Source: Gnomoniopsis sp. IMI 355080 (lineage: Eukaryota > Ascomycota > Sordariomycetes > Diaporthales > Gnomoniaceae). From it: a stretch of DNA of 64,000 nt. Below are positions 22,309-33,116 of the stretch, one piece after another. Position 1 is the stretch's first letter. Every line of letters starts with the position of its first letter. The notes beneath the pieces are model-generated. The model had not been told where the DNA came from and ran no database searches. It saw nothing but the letters and a program-made list of their open reading frames with translations. A program made the translations under genes and the position numbers. Where the stretch lies: NCBI GenBank assembly GCA_027946555.1, contig JAPEVC010000130.1:1-64000 (forward strand). The letters are read 5' to 3'.

Positions 22309-25300
22309 ATGGCTCGCCTCAGAACATCGCGCTCACCATCTCCTGCAGGAAGCCGAGGAAGTCGCCATGACGATAGACGGGATCGTGACCGTGATCGCGA
22401 CCGCGGCGGCCGTCGAGATGGACCACGAGATCGCCGTCGAAGTCGGAGCCCAGGTCGATATCGAGACTACGACAGGGACAGAGAGAGGGATTCGTACCGC
22501 CGCCGGGACCGTTCGCTAGACAGGCGAGTTCGAGACGATGATTACAGAGGTGGCCGAAGAGATGGTGGCTCGTACAGGGACCGCCGCCGCTCACGCGACC
22601 GCTCGCCGCCTCGCCCAAGAGAGAGGAGCAGGGACGCTCGGCTCAGACGAGATGGCTCCCAGCCTCGCAGTCGAAGAGAAGGTACCACCGACTCGGCAGT
22701 ATCACGCAATAGGACGGAGGATGCTCGGCAGCGAGGTCCAGTTCCAGCCAGCAATGCCGCCCCCAAAGAAGCTGAAGTACGTCGCCCAGTAGCATACTAC
22801 CCTTTTGTTCGTCATGCTAACATTGCTCAAAAGGCCGCTAAGTCCACAACCCAAAATCAAGCTCAGAGTGATAAACAAGCCGAACGTCTTGCTAAACTCG
22901 AGGCTTGGAAGAAGAAAACCCTCACCTCAAAACAGGCGACCAAGGACACAGATGCCACGAGCACTAGAAAGCTCCTTGCCGAGATGGACGGCAGAGCCAC
23001 TCCCTCTGCTATAGCCTCACCTTTGCAGGGTTCCTCCGCTGTCGCCTCCCCAAGCACACCACAGTCAGCCCCGGATGCGTCTCCCACCGTACCATACGCG
23101 GGCAAGTTCGACCCAAAGGCGATTGCGAAAAAGGCTACAGCACGTCACCACTCTCCAGCAGCGCTGGGCGTCATTCCAGGTGCGCCCACAGTGTCTGAGA
23201 AGCCTATCAAGAGCAAAAGCACGGCTCCCACCGCGAGAAGTGAGTGCAATTATTCCAGCCGAGCTCCAAGCACCCTTGTTTCAGACATTGCCCAGTCCAA
23301 ATTGCATTTACATGAATATACCGCTAACAGTGTGGTAGCTTCGGCTCTGCCGAGCTCTATAAGCGGCTTCGGTTTTCAGAAGGCTGATGTCGACGGGGAC
23401 AAGCCAGCAAAGCGGAAGCTGATATTGGACGATGAGGAAACTTCCAAGCGCAAGTTAGCAAAACTTCCCGACATGTCTTTGGAAGAGGCGGATGCTGCAC
23501 CATTCACTAACGAGGACGACGAATCCGACTCGGACGGTGACAACTTCGCGGGTACAGAAGAGGAGGCTGCCGCCGCCGCTCGAGCTGCTCACGAGCGACG
23601 TGAGGAGAGAATTCTCCAACAAAGCGCGGCCATGCAAGTCGACGAAAAAGAAGAGGAAAAGCCCTCTGTCCCCGAACCCAAGGTCGAGGCTTCTGAACCT
23701 ACCCCACCAGTTGCACCTGTCGCAGCAGAGACAGACGCTATGGATGTTGACGACGACGTCGATCCACTAGATGCATTCATGGGAGGGCTCGAAGAAGCGC
23801 CAGCTTTGAATGGTACAGGATCTCGTAAGAAGACCACAACCAAAAAGCAGGACCAAGAACCAGAGGTGTACTTTTCTGATGGCGAGTACGACTATATGAA
23901 TAAAGGGGAGGAAAATCCAGGTTCCATTCTTGCCATTGCCGCCAAGAAAAAGAAGAAGGATATTCCTACGATTGACTACAGCAAAATCGACCTCCAGCCG
24001 ATTCGAAAGAACTTCTGGTTCGAGCCTTACGAACTCAGTCAGATGACGGAGGCAGAGGTGCAGGAACTTCGTCTGGACTTGGATGGCATCAAAGTATCCG
24101 GGAAGGATGTACCCAAGCCTGTTCAGAAATGGTCACATTGCGGCCTGACAAAACCTATGCTGGATGTCGTCGAGGAGTTGGGCTATGAGAAACCCACCCC
24201 GATCCAGATGCAGGCCCTGCCTGTCATTATGTCAGGTCGTGATGTTGTTGGTGTTGCCAAGACTGGGTCAGGCAAGACTATGGCGTTCCTGCTTCCTATG
24301 TTCCGTCACATCAAAGACCAAGATCCTGTCAAGGATGATGGCCCAATTGGTCTTATTCTCACGCCCACTCGAGAGTTGGCCACGCAGATTTACCGCGACT
24401 GTAAACCTTTCCTCTCTGCGCTCAATTTGCGTGCTGTCTGTGCGTATGGGGGGCCTCCGATCAAGGACCAGATTGCCCTGCTCAAGGCCGGCGCTGATAT
24501 TGTTGTTGCCACCACTGGTCGATTCATTGACCTTTTGGCTGCCAATCAAGGTCGTGTCGTCAACCTGAAGCGGACTACTTACATCGTCCTCGACGAAGCT
24601 GATCGAATGTTTGATATGGGTTTCGAACCGCAAGTGATGAAGATCTTCGCAAATGTACGGCCTGATCGTCAGACTGTGCTATTCTCTGCGACGATGCCTC
24701 GTATTATCGACTCATTGGTGAAGAAAGTCCTCAAGAATCCCGTTGAAATTACCGTTGGTGGCAAGAGTGTCGTAGCCCCTGAGATCACGCAAATTGTGGA
24801 AATTCGGGAGGAGAAGGACAAGTTCCTACGTCTGCTTGAATTACTCGGCGATCTGTATGCTGATGACGATGATGTACGCACTCTGATATTTGTCGAAAGA
24901 CAAGAAAAAGCCGACGACCTCCTCAGAGAGCTTTTGCGCAAGGGCTATGGTTGCATGTCAATACACGGAGGAAAAGATCAGGTCGATCGTGACTCTACGA
25001 TCGCCGACTTCAAGAGCGGAGTCTGTCCTGTTATGATTGCGACCTCGGTTGCTGCTCGAGGTTTGGATGTGAAGCAGCTCAAGCTTGTGGTCAACTATGA
25101 CGCTCCCAATCATTTGGAGGATTATGTCCATCGTGCTGGGCGTACCGGCCGAGCAGGCAATACAGGCACTGCAGTTACTTTCGTTACAGAAGAACAGGAA
25201 AGCTGCTCGGTTGGCATTGCCAAAGCCCTCGAGCAAAGTGGCCAACCTGTCCCCGAGAGGCTCGACCAAATGCGCAAAGCTTGGAAAGAAAAGGTCAAGG

Positions 25301-26007
25301 CAGGCAAGGCCAAGGATCAATCTGGCTTTGGTGGTAAAGGTCTGGACCGCCTCGACAAGGAACGCGAGGCGGCGCGTATGCGGGAGCGCAAGACTCACAA
25401 GGCTGAAGGCGAAGAGGAAGATGAAAAGGAGGAAGCCACACCGGCCGATGACGCAAAGAAAGACAAAGCAGCCACGGCCGTCAAATCCGCTGTCTCGGCC
25501 ATCGTGTCCCGCGATGCGGCCAAGGCTGCCGAGGAGAGCAAGGTCGATACCGCGGAGGCAGTCAAGCCCGGAGCTGTCAAGGGAGGCGCCCTCGACAAGG
25601 CCGCCCAGGCTGTAAACGACATCAACAATCGTCTTGCGCGCGCAGGCCAGCTCCGTCCTGGTCAGCCTATCGACAATAAGGGTCCTGACGCCGGCGCGTT
25701 CCACGCGACGCTCGAGATCAACGACTTCCCGCAAAAGGCTCGATGGGCCGTTACCAATAGAACCAACGTAGCGAAGATTCTGGAGGCGACTGGTACATCC
25801 ATCACCACGAAGGGTAACTTTTACCCGACTGGCAAGGAACCGAAACAGGGCGAGGAGCCCAAATTGTATATTCTTATTGAGGGTGACACGGAGGTGGTTG
25901 TCAGCAATGCGCTCACGGAGCTCACGCGGCTGCTCAAGGACGCGACGATTGCAGCGGCGGAGACGGAAAGTAGAGCGCCGGCGAGTGGCAGGTACACCAT
26001 CACCTAG
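22309..26007 (+). CDS. PRP5: Pre-mRNA-splicing DEAD-box ATP-dependent RNA helicase PRP5
   Basis: ATPase that remodels U2 snRNP for branch-point selection during prespliceosome assembly. Best model: exons 22309-22776, 22834-23239, 23339-26007, 1180 aa. Both introns (57 and 99 nt) are multiples of three without in-frame stops, so the DNA also reads through; I call them introns because each has GTACGT or GTGAGT donors, GCTAAC branch sites and AG ends, and removal restores a smooth charged helix (KEAEAAKSTTQ). Order: RS/RD-rich N-terminus, DPLDAFM near residue 433 (the conserved Prp5 DPLD motif), WSHCGL and Q-motif, AKTGSGKT, DEAD at 710-713, FSATMPR, HRAGRTGRAG, then a C-terminal domain with INDFPQKARWAV. 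Start chosen at MARLRTSRSPSP; an upstream in-frame ATG is at 22240. Confidence 0.93.
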   Translation: MARLRTSRSPSPAGSRGSRHDDRRDRDRDRDRGGRRDGPRDRRRSRSPGRYRDYDRDRERDSYRRRDRSLDRRVRDDDYRGGRRDGGSYRDRRRSRDRSPPRPRERSRDARLRRDGSQPRSRREGTTDSAVSRNRTEDARQRGPVPASNAAPKEAEVRRPVAYYPFVRHANIAQKAAKSTTQNQAQSDKQAERLAKLEAWKKKTLTSKQATKDTDATSTRKLLAEMDGRATPSAIASPLQGSSAVASPSTPQSAPDASPTVPYAGKFDPKAIAKKATARHHSPAALGVIPGAPTVSEKPIKSKSTAPTARSECNYSSRAPSTLVSDIAQSKLHLHEYTANSVVASALPSSISGFGFQKADVDGDKPAKRKLILDDEETSKRKLAKLPDMSLEEADAAPFTNEDDESDSDGDNFAGTEEEAAAAARAAHERREERILQQSAAMQVDEKEEEKPSVPEPKVEASEPTPPVAPVAAETDAMDVDDDVDPLDAFMGGLEEAPALNGTGSRKKTTTKKQDQEPEVYFSDGEYDYMNKGEENPGSILAIAAKKKKKDIPTIDYSKIDLQPIRKNFWFEPYELSQMTEAEVQELRLDLDGIKVSGKDVPKPVQKWSHCGLTKPMLDVVEELGYEKPTPIQMQALPVIMSGRDVVGVAKTGSGKTMAFLLPMFRHIKDQDPVKDDGPIGLILTPTRELATQIYRDCKPFLSALNLRAVCAYGGPPIKDQIALLKAGADIVVATTGRFIDLLAANQGRVVNLKRTTYIVLDEADRMFDMGFEPQVMKIFANVRPDRQTVLFSATMPRIIDSLVKKVLKNPVEITVGGKSVVAPEITQIVEIREEKDKFLRLLELLGDLYADDDDVRTLIFVERQEKADDLLRELLRKGYGCMSIHGGKDQVDRDSTIADFKSGVCPVMIATSVAARGLDVKQLKLVVNYDAPNHLEDYVHRAGRTGRAGNTGTAVTFVTEEQESCSVGIAKALEQSGQPVPERLDQMRKAWKEKVKAGKAKDQSGFGGKGLDRLDKEREAARMRERKTHKAEGEEEDEKEEATPADDAKKDKAATAVKSAVSAIVSRDAAKAAEESKVDTAEAVKPGAVKGGALDKAAQAVNDINNRLARAGQLRPGQPIDNKGPDAGAFHATLEINDFPQKARWAVTNRTNVAKILEATGTSITTKGNFYPTGKEPKQGEEPKLYILIEGDTEVVVSNALTELTRLLKDATIAAAETESRAPASGRYTIT

Positions 26008-26755
26008 AGGAGCACATGTTGAGTTGAAGTTGCTGGAAAGTAGGAATAGGTCAGAAGTCAGGTCAGGAATACTGAATAACATGGAGCCACGAGAAAGCAA
26101 TGTCTCAAACAGCATCTGTCGCGCTGGGCAAAGTTGGGCCTCAATAGTCCCAAGATACAATCTACTATACTAAAGCTCACCTGGCGAAGCTTATCACTCT
26201 CACTTTGTTCACTCATATCGGCAAAATGTTGGTTGTGAGTAAGTATATTGCAGATGCTAGGCCAAAATTATGTGCAGGTCCGTATTGGGAGGTACACAGT
26301 TTGATATGATGTTCACACACGCTCGCTGGAATTCAATCCCATCTCTATGAACCCTCCTCTCTTTGCTTATATAAGCCCCCTCTCCTCCTTATCTACATAT
26401 CAAAAGAAAAAACAAAGACAAAAACACGACCCGTCCCCGGTTCTTCATGGTATATATTTATGTGGCCGAGTATCATAAGACGCTGCCCGATAAATTGAAT
26501 GGCCGGGACAACTTTGGTGGTGCGGTGTTTGCTTTCTTTCCCCCAGAATGAAATAAAAGAACACATTCATCGCAATCGTGGTTGGTGGGCGTGTTGAGTT
26601 TATTGACGAAGGAAGGTATTTGTTAACAAAGAAGAAACGGAATACTTTTTTTTTGAGCCACAAAGAAAGGCAGCCTCTTTCCGTAAGCAGTGTTCTTTTT
26701 TTTGAAAAAAAAAAAAAAAGCTCACGTTAAAAGGCGCCCTGTTCTTGTGTCTCTC
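26008..26755. other. Convergent intergenic region
   Basis: 3' flanks of PRP5 and the FLC-like gene. AT-rich, with a 15-A tract at 26705-26719 and other A/T runs. No gene seen. Confidence 0.5.
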
Positions 26756-29097
26756 TTAGTATCCGTGGCCGTAGCCATTGTTGTTGCCGTAGCCACCGCC
26801 AATCCGCTGGTCATATCCCCCGCGGCCTGGTGGCGCAGCAGGTGGTGCGTAGGCGCCGGCGTATGGTGAAGGCGATGCGCGGCCGTCCTCCATGAGTCCG
26901 GGCGGTGCGGCGTGGTGCACGAGCGGCTGATAGCTCGTCTCTTGGTTGTCGAGTTTTGTCTTGGCCAGGGAGAAGGTGTCCGAGTCCTGGTGGGAGACCT
27001 TGCGGTCGAGCAGCAGGGAGTTGCGCGCGTCGAGAGGCGTGAGGGTGTCTAGGTCGCGCATTTTTTCTACAGTTACAATGTTAGTATATCTGGGAAAAAT
27101 TTTGTTTCGGGAAAGGGATATATCAGAGAGTGAGAGAGACTTACCCATCTCCTTTCTGCGCTTGCGGTGAGGGTTCTCCTTGAAGATAGCCACGACGGCG
27201 TTCCAGATGATGAGAACGGCAAGGATACCCGTCAAGACGGCCTGGATGACGACAAGAGCAAGGCCTACAACGGTCTGGGCAGTCTCTTCGATACCGAGCT
27301 CATCCACGAAAACGAAAATGCAGATGACGGACAGCAGACGGACGACCTGGATGGAGATGTTGAGGACGTTGCCGGACTTGCGCTCAAAGGGCTTGTTCCA
27401 GATGAGAATACCCAACATGAAGGCCTCGACAACGAACTGCGCAATGGTCTGTCCCATGCCGTGCGTGTCACCGACGGCCATGACGACGCCCTTGGCGAAC
27501 ATGTAGCAGATGCAGGGGATGAACAGCCACCAGTACGACTTCTTGTAGTTGTCGTAGAAGAGCTTGTACTTGATCCACAGGTCCTTGTTCTCGTATAGCT
27601 GGCTGGCATCGCCGTTCAGCTCCTTCAGCTTCTTGGCCGTGCTGGTAACCTTGTAAGCGAAGAAGGCGAGCACGCCAGTGAACAGAGCGAGCGTCAGGCC
27701 AGCAAGCAACTTGGCGGCCCAGGAGTCACCAGTGATGAACTGGTACATGCAGTAGAGGACCCATGTGCCGTAGAGCAACATAATGAGCTGCGTGAGCAGT
27801 CGGCTCATGGTTACCCAGTAGTGCTTGCGGAAACCGGTCAGACCCACGGGCAGCTTGCCGAACAGAGACCAGGCCTCGAGGACGACTTTGATGAGCAGAA
27901 TGACGCAGATGATAGCGGCCATGACGCAGGACACAATCAGAAGAACTGTCATGAACGTGTTGGCGTCCGGGATGCTCAGCTCCTCCACGTAGGCCTTGAT
28001 TCCCTGCACTTCCTCCGTTACAGCACTGGAGCTGCTGCTGCTGGTGCTGTTGCTGGTGCTCGTGCTGTTCTCGGTCGAGGTATCGTTCGTGTCGACGCTC
28101 GTGGTAATTTCTCTAGCAACAAAGTCGTAAAACTCGGTCATGGCCCGCTTGAACTTGGACGAGTCGCTGAGTGTCTCGATGGATCCATCCTGGAAGACGA
28201 GGGTTGCATTTGCAAGATACTGGACGCTATCCGTAGTGGTATTGCCGCCCGTTGCCGCGCGGAAGTTGTCGATGGAGGTTTGCATGCGTTCGAAGTTGAT
28301 GAGACCGACCGAGAAGGCGAAGTTCTTTGTGAACTGTCGGTAAACGGAAGGCAGCGCAACCGAGGACATTCCATTCATTGCCATGCCCTGGAACCACGTC
28401 ATCGTCTCCATGAAGCTTGGGCTGGGAGCAGCGCCGCTAGAAGCAGCACCTCCACCGGCGATGGCTGAGCTTGCGGCAGTGAAGCCGCTCACCACGAGAG
28501 CGAGACCTGCCACGGCTGCGGCCGTGTATGAGACAGCTGAGACAGCGGTGGTCTTGCCGTTAGAAATCTGGGACGAGATACATCCAGCACTGCTTCCATC
28601 ATCCAGGTTCGTGAGCTCCAGGGTAGCCGAGGCCGCAATATCAGGAATGGAAAACGCTACTGAAGGAATTTCACTGGCGTATTCTGATGTGATTTCTTGA
28701 GTTCCACTTGCAGAGAAAGTACCAGCAGGAACTTCACAGAGTTAGCTCACAGTCTGACCAAATCATTTAGAGGGGGAGTAATCTACTGACCTGGACACAT
28801 CTGCTCGACATAGGTATCGTTGGAGCACGGGTTGAAGGTGCTCGAATAGACTTGGTAACCGTAGGCGGTAACATTCAGTGTTGCCATGACCTTTTGCTCT
28901 TTGGAACTGGTACCGGAGACATCGAACGTTACGGTCGCGGCGGACTTGTCGTATGTGATGTCGACATTCTTTACATCAATCGATGATCCCGTCTCGCAAT
29001 TTGTGAATCCAGAGGTCTGCAGAACATCTGATGCCAACACTCCACGGGTTAGTGCTGTAGCGGCTAATGCCGCACCCAGTACGCTTGTCCTCGCCAT
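26756..29097 (-). CDS. TRP-like / flavin carrier (FLC) family membrane protein
   Basis: Polytopic membrane protein of the fungal FLC/Pkd2 group, linked in yeast to FAD handling and Ca2+ or cell-wall homeostasis. Exons 29097-28791, 28731-27145, 27066-26756; 734 aa. Signal peptide at residues 1-22 (MARTSVLGAALAATALTRG), then an ML-like luminal domain (TRP_N) with paired cysteines (NCETGS, NPCSND, QMCP). A Ser/Thr-rich stretch precedes the TRP core of about eight to nine spans from around residue 370 (FMTVLLIVSCVMAAIICVIL and others). The cytosolic tail is Gly/Pro/Tyr-rich and ends GYGHGY. The second intron (78 nt) is in frame and stop-free; GTAAGT, ACTAAC and CTGTAG mark it as an intron. Confidence 0.88.
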
Positions 29098-30530
29098 TGC
29101 GAATACTGTGTCGTTCTTGTCCCCCTATCGAAGCGTGTCGATGAGACTCGAATGAGGAGCCCTCTTTCAGATGATGAATTTTGTTGACGTTGTATGTTCT
29201 CTCCTATGGTTGTGTGGCGATGCCGGAAATGCAGGACGGGATTACGCGTACTCTTTGTCGTATCCTTTCAAATGCTTTTTGCCCAGTGTGAATTGATTCG
29301 TATCCTTTCTCTATTTGGGTATCAGAGTCGATATAAGAAATTGTGTGCGAAGACGGTATTTTTTGATCGGGGTTTTGAGCTGAATTAAAAGGATATGTCG
29401 TCTGAGCTGGGTGGCAGAGACTGTTGAAAGAGTACTCGATACCAGTCGGCAAGAAAGAAGAGCGGCGGGAGGGAACAATGGAACAAAAAAAGACAAATTC
29501 AAGATCCTTTAGCAAGGCCCGAGGGTCAACCTGGAAAGAAGGAAGAGAATAGAGTTGTTGCCCCGTCGTATAGACGAAGAGCGTAGTTGACGTTGTGACC
29601 TGAAATGGATAGACGATGGGAGAGACACAGGACGACAAGCGGGTCTTGTTCTCTCTTGTCCCTTCGAGCTGTTGAAGGAGACTGGATAGTTGACGAGTTC
29701 GTCAGGAAGCACAGGCTAGTGCCAAGAAGGGGGGGCAGGGTGAGGGAAAAGGACGTGAGAGGAGACTAGTCGGGTAGTTGAAACGAGCGTACGGAGTAGG
29801 GAGGGTAGGGAGGATATCTCTCACAAGACACAAATACGGAGAGTCGTAGATGTGGCTGTGGTTGAGCGGGATATCGTTTCCAAACCAGACGCAGACTCCA
29901 ATGAGGCAGGAGGGAAAGAAACAGTCCCAAGCGTGCTTGATGTCAGAGACAACCAGTGGACGAGATGGACGATGAACGGATCAGCAGAGTCGTCAGGAGG
30001 TGTCAGAGAAATGGAGAAGAGAGGAAAAAGGACAAGAGAAGGCAGGCCTCTCTCTCACGCGCTCGACTGGGCTCTGGCGCATGTTGACCCCTGGGGGCGT
30101 GAGAAATTGAGCTCCCATTGGCGAGATGGGCGAAGCTCCTGCATGTCGTGGATCCCAAGTGTGGCTCGAGCTCGCCCCGAAGAGATCCAGGTTCGTCTTT
30201 CCCAAGGGTGCTTTGTCTTTTTTTTTTTCGTTCCAAGCGCAACATCCCAGGCCCAGGCCCAGGCCAGGGTCACATCTTGTCAATCAGGTCCCATCTCGCG
30301 GAGGCACGGCGGAGCCGCCGTGGGGTGGTGTTGGACCAACCAGTCTGCAGCTCGACGAACGCTTGTTTCTCAGGCCGCGATGCTTCCGCGAATTGGCCGG
30401 CACTGTCGCAACGCTCTCAAGATGAACGGGCCCCACTAAATACGGGGCCCACGGACTGGACTGGACTGACTGTCTGACTACCTGGCTGGTGAGGTAGGTA
30501 GAAAGGCGTGCAGACAGGATGCCTCTCTCG

Positions 30531-30555
30531 CTGTGCTGTGCTGTGCTGTGCTGTG
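30531..30555 (+). repeat. (CTGTG)5 microsatellite
   Basis: Five perfect pentamers, followed five bases later by another pentamer repeat. Confidence 0.95.
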
Positions 30556-30560
30556 TTGTC

Positions 30561-30580
30561 ATCCCATCCCATCCCATCCC
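30561..30580 (+). repeat. (ATCCC)4 microsatellite
   Basis: Four perfect pentamers directly after the (CTGTG)5 repeat. Confidence 0.95.
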
Positions 30581-31322
30581 AGTCTCCCCTTGAACACGAG
30601 ATGCCAAAAATGTCCAGCACAGCAATCTCGGAACTTGGCAGCAGGCCCAAGAATTCAGACGGCGAGTTTGCAGGACCCCGGCCCGTATTCAGGTACTCTG
30701 GGGACCTCGCAGTAACGGTGGAGATTGAGAACCAAACAAGCCTGACAAGTCAGGTCTAGACCCCTGAGATCCAATTCGGCCTAAGCAAGGGTAATCCCCA
30801 TCAGACCCCTGGTGGCCCCACACGAAACGAATGGCTCCAGGGGTTGCTCAGTGTACAGTGGCTATCTAGGGACCTACCACCACTAAGGTATGTACTTGAG
30901 TAAGCGGCAAAATGCTAGCAGATGCACCCTACTACGCAGTGCTGACTTAAGTCACTTCGTTAATCCCCCCCCCGACGGGAACCCCTGCAGTAGATCCGCT
31001 TTTCTACTCACCCTCCCCATCCCAAATCATCCATTCAAACCCAGGCATCGCTGCTGCCATTGGCCACAGCCACCTCGAAGCGAACACTCAAGTCCGGCGC
31101 CAGTCGAAGTTTGGAAACCCACTTGTTGCTAATTTTGAAACTGCCTCTCATCAAGCTTCTCGCGAATGTGGGATACCCAAATATTGATGATTGATACGAA
31201 CTTCCAGCCAGCAAGCAAACCTTTTTATGTTTTTCCTTTCCCCGTCCCGTGCCTCGCATTCAATGTCGATCCTTTCCCCCTACTCGGCTTATACTATGAT
31301 TTGGCCCATTTGGGGGCCTCGG

Positions 31323-31340
31323 TCTCTCTCTCTCTCTCTC
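31323..31340 (+). repeat. (TC)9 microsatellite
   Basis: Nine TC units followed by a short ACAC run. Confidence 0.9.
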
Positions 31341-32347
31341 ACACACAAATTGTTCAGCTCGCTTCTTCTCACCAAACAGTCTAAAGGAAGATGGCCAAGA
31401 ACAAAAGGCCATTTTCACAGGCTTAACGGGACGGCCCTCGAAGATCACCAGCAGAACCCAGTCTTCTTTTGGCTTTGTTTCTAGGCCCTTTTGGTCGGCC
31501 GTGTAGGTGAACCCCCCCAAGAAACTTTGGTTTGAGGAACAAGGGCCAGCATCGGGGGTGGAAAAGGGCTTTGTCATGAATCTTGCTTCAACGTTCCCCA
31601 GAGCCACCCCCTTTCTAGCTGAAAAAAGTAGATCCTCCGATGATCACCCACGCAAATCGGCTGGGCAAAAGAGACGACTGCTGGGCATTTGCTCCAACCA
31701 CTAGTATGTAATACAAAATAAAATCGCCGATGGACGGGTATTCGGGATGATCTCGTGCAATTCACTGCTTCAAGACTGGGGCTTGGAAACGCAGGAGGTC
31801 CTTTTTTGTGGCCGCCTCTTCCAGGACAATGTCTTGTTTGCCAGCCTTGTTCACATGACATCTCAGACAATCCGCCGGTCCATACACCTGGAACGCAACA
31901 TGGCCTGTAGTAATCATATGAGCATCAATTTGGGAGGGTCATTTTAATATATTGCACCCGGCCCGGATATTCCATGCTTGCCTCCTTCGTCCCCGTTTAT
32001 CGTTTTATGCGGAATAGATTATGCCACAAGGGTCTTGGTTTTCTTATCTGCAAATGACTCCCGCTCTTCGATCATCGAATAATTCCGAGAGCTACCTTTG
32101 CTTGTTTGAAGGGGGGTCCTCCTTGCCTTCCTCCGCTGAGATCTATGCCAGCCCAGTGGTCTGCAACCATAAGTAAGTTTACGTAGTATGCTGTCGTTGT
32201 AAAGAATATCACGTAGCCACGTCAGTGTCCATACGTCGTAAGGCCGTTGACGAGGCCAGATCACATCGGTCCCGACTAGTTTGTTAAAAAGGGTCAATGA
32301 CCCAATAACCGATGTCCAGTCCCGACGCTATGGCATGACGTATACAC

Positions 32348-32365
32348 GGTACCTAGGTAGGTAGC
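32348..32365 (-). repeat. Copy of the 18-nt intergenic motif
   Basis: On the minus strand it reads GCTACCTACCTAGGTACC, one base different from the copy at 60316-60333. Confidence 0.7.
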
Positions 32366-33116
32366 TTTGCGGCTGTGTTTTGCAGCCTTGCCCCGGACGA
32401 TCGGGCCCAGTCAGCTGCTGTTACAGGGTCCGCAGGGTCAGTTCTGTGCCGTCGCCATGCAGGACCGTTTTAATCAGCCCGCATCGATCTCGCGCTGCAG
32501 AGGAAAGAAAGGGGGGGGGGGGTGCGGCAGTGTGCAAACATTAGGTCATTGCTAATTCATCATCAGAAGCTTGTTGGATCGTAGGCCTGGCAGGGTCTGT
32601 CTCGCTGATTAGCACTGAGTCCAGGTGTGGCCAGTGGCAGCTTGGTGTCCTCCTCTACTCCCTTACATTCAACACATCATGCATTTGTTGTCTAGTGCTG
32701 TTGACTAAAAAAGATGCCAAAACTCCCCATAGAAATCGAATACCTCACTATCGTGTATACCTGGCCAGAAGACGAATCAACTACTGGCGTGGCTTTGCAG
32801 AGAATAACCTCGCTTGCAAGCTCGACATCAGCCTATCTCGGTCCACCCCGCAAACAATGAAGTTCGTATGATGAAATAGTCGACAGACTTGGCCGATCAT
32901 TGGCGTATAACTGTGTGACAAATTTGATAACCAATCGAATTGTGTATGGTAAAGTATTAGTAAAACATTGAAGTGAAGAACATCTCAAGTCGAGAACGCT
33001 GTGCTGAGAGGCCTCAAGCCCTGGCGACGACGAAAGGGGTATCTAGTTCTTAAGTAAAAAGAAAAGAAAAGAAGAAAAACATATTCTACATGAAAGAAAT
33101 TTCATCCGCTCTGCCG

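Larger units (their letters stand above)
29098..33116. other. 4-kb intergenic region with microsatellites, no gene seen
   Basis: Upstream flank of the FLC-like gene and downstream flank of the C2H2 gene. Several frames of 100-200 codons occur (for example 29852-30439), but they overlap on both strands, are Arg/Ser/Pro-rich and cross simple repeats, so I do not call them genes. It contains (CTGTG)5, (ATCCC)4, (TC)9, a 9-C and a 12-G tract, and one copy of the 18-nt recurrent motif. Confidence 0.45.

Noticed and set aside
24958..26160. 400-codon minus-strand frame opposite PRP5
   Set aside because: It lies antisense to the PRP5 helicase core and C-terminus, has no recognisable domain and is explained by codon bias of the real gene.
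29852..30439. 195-codon plus-strand frame
   Set aside because: Overlapping frames exist on both strands, composition is Arg/Ser/Trp-rich without motifs, and it includes a poly-T-derived Phe run and low-complexity GCC repeats.
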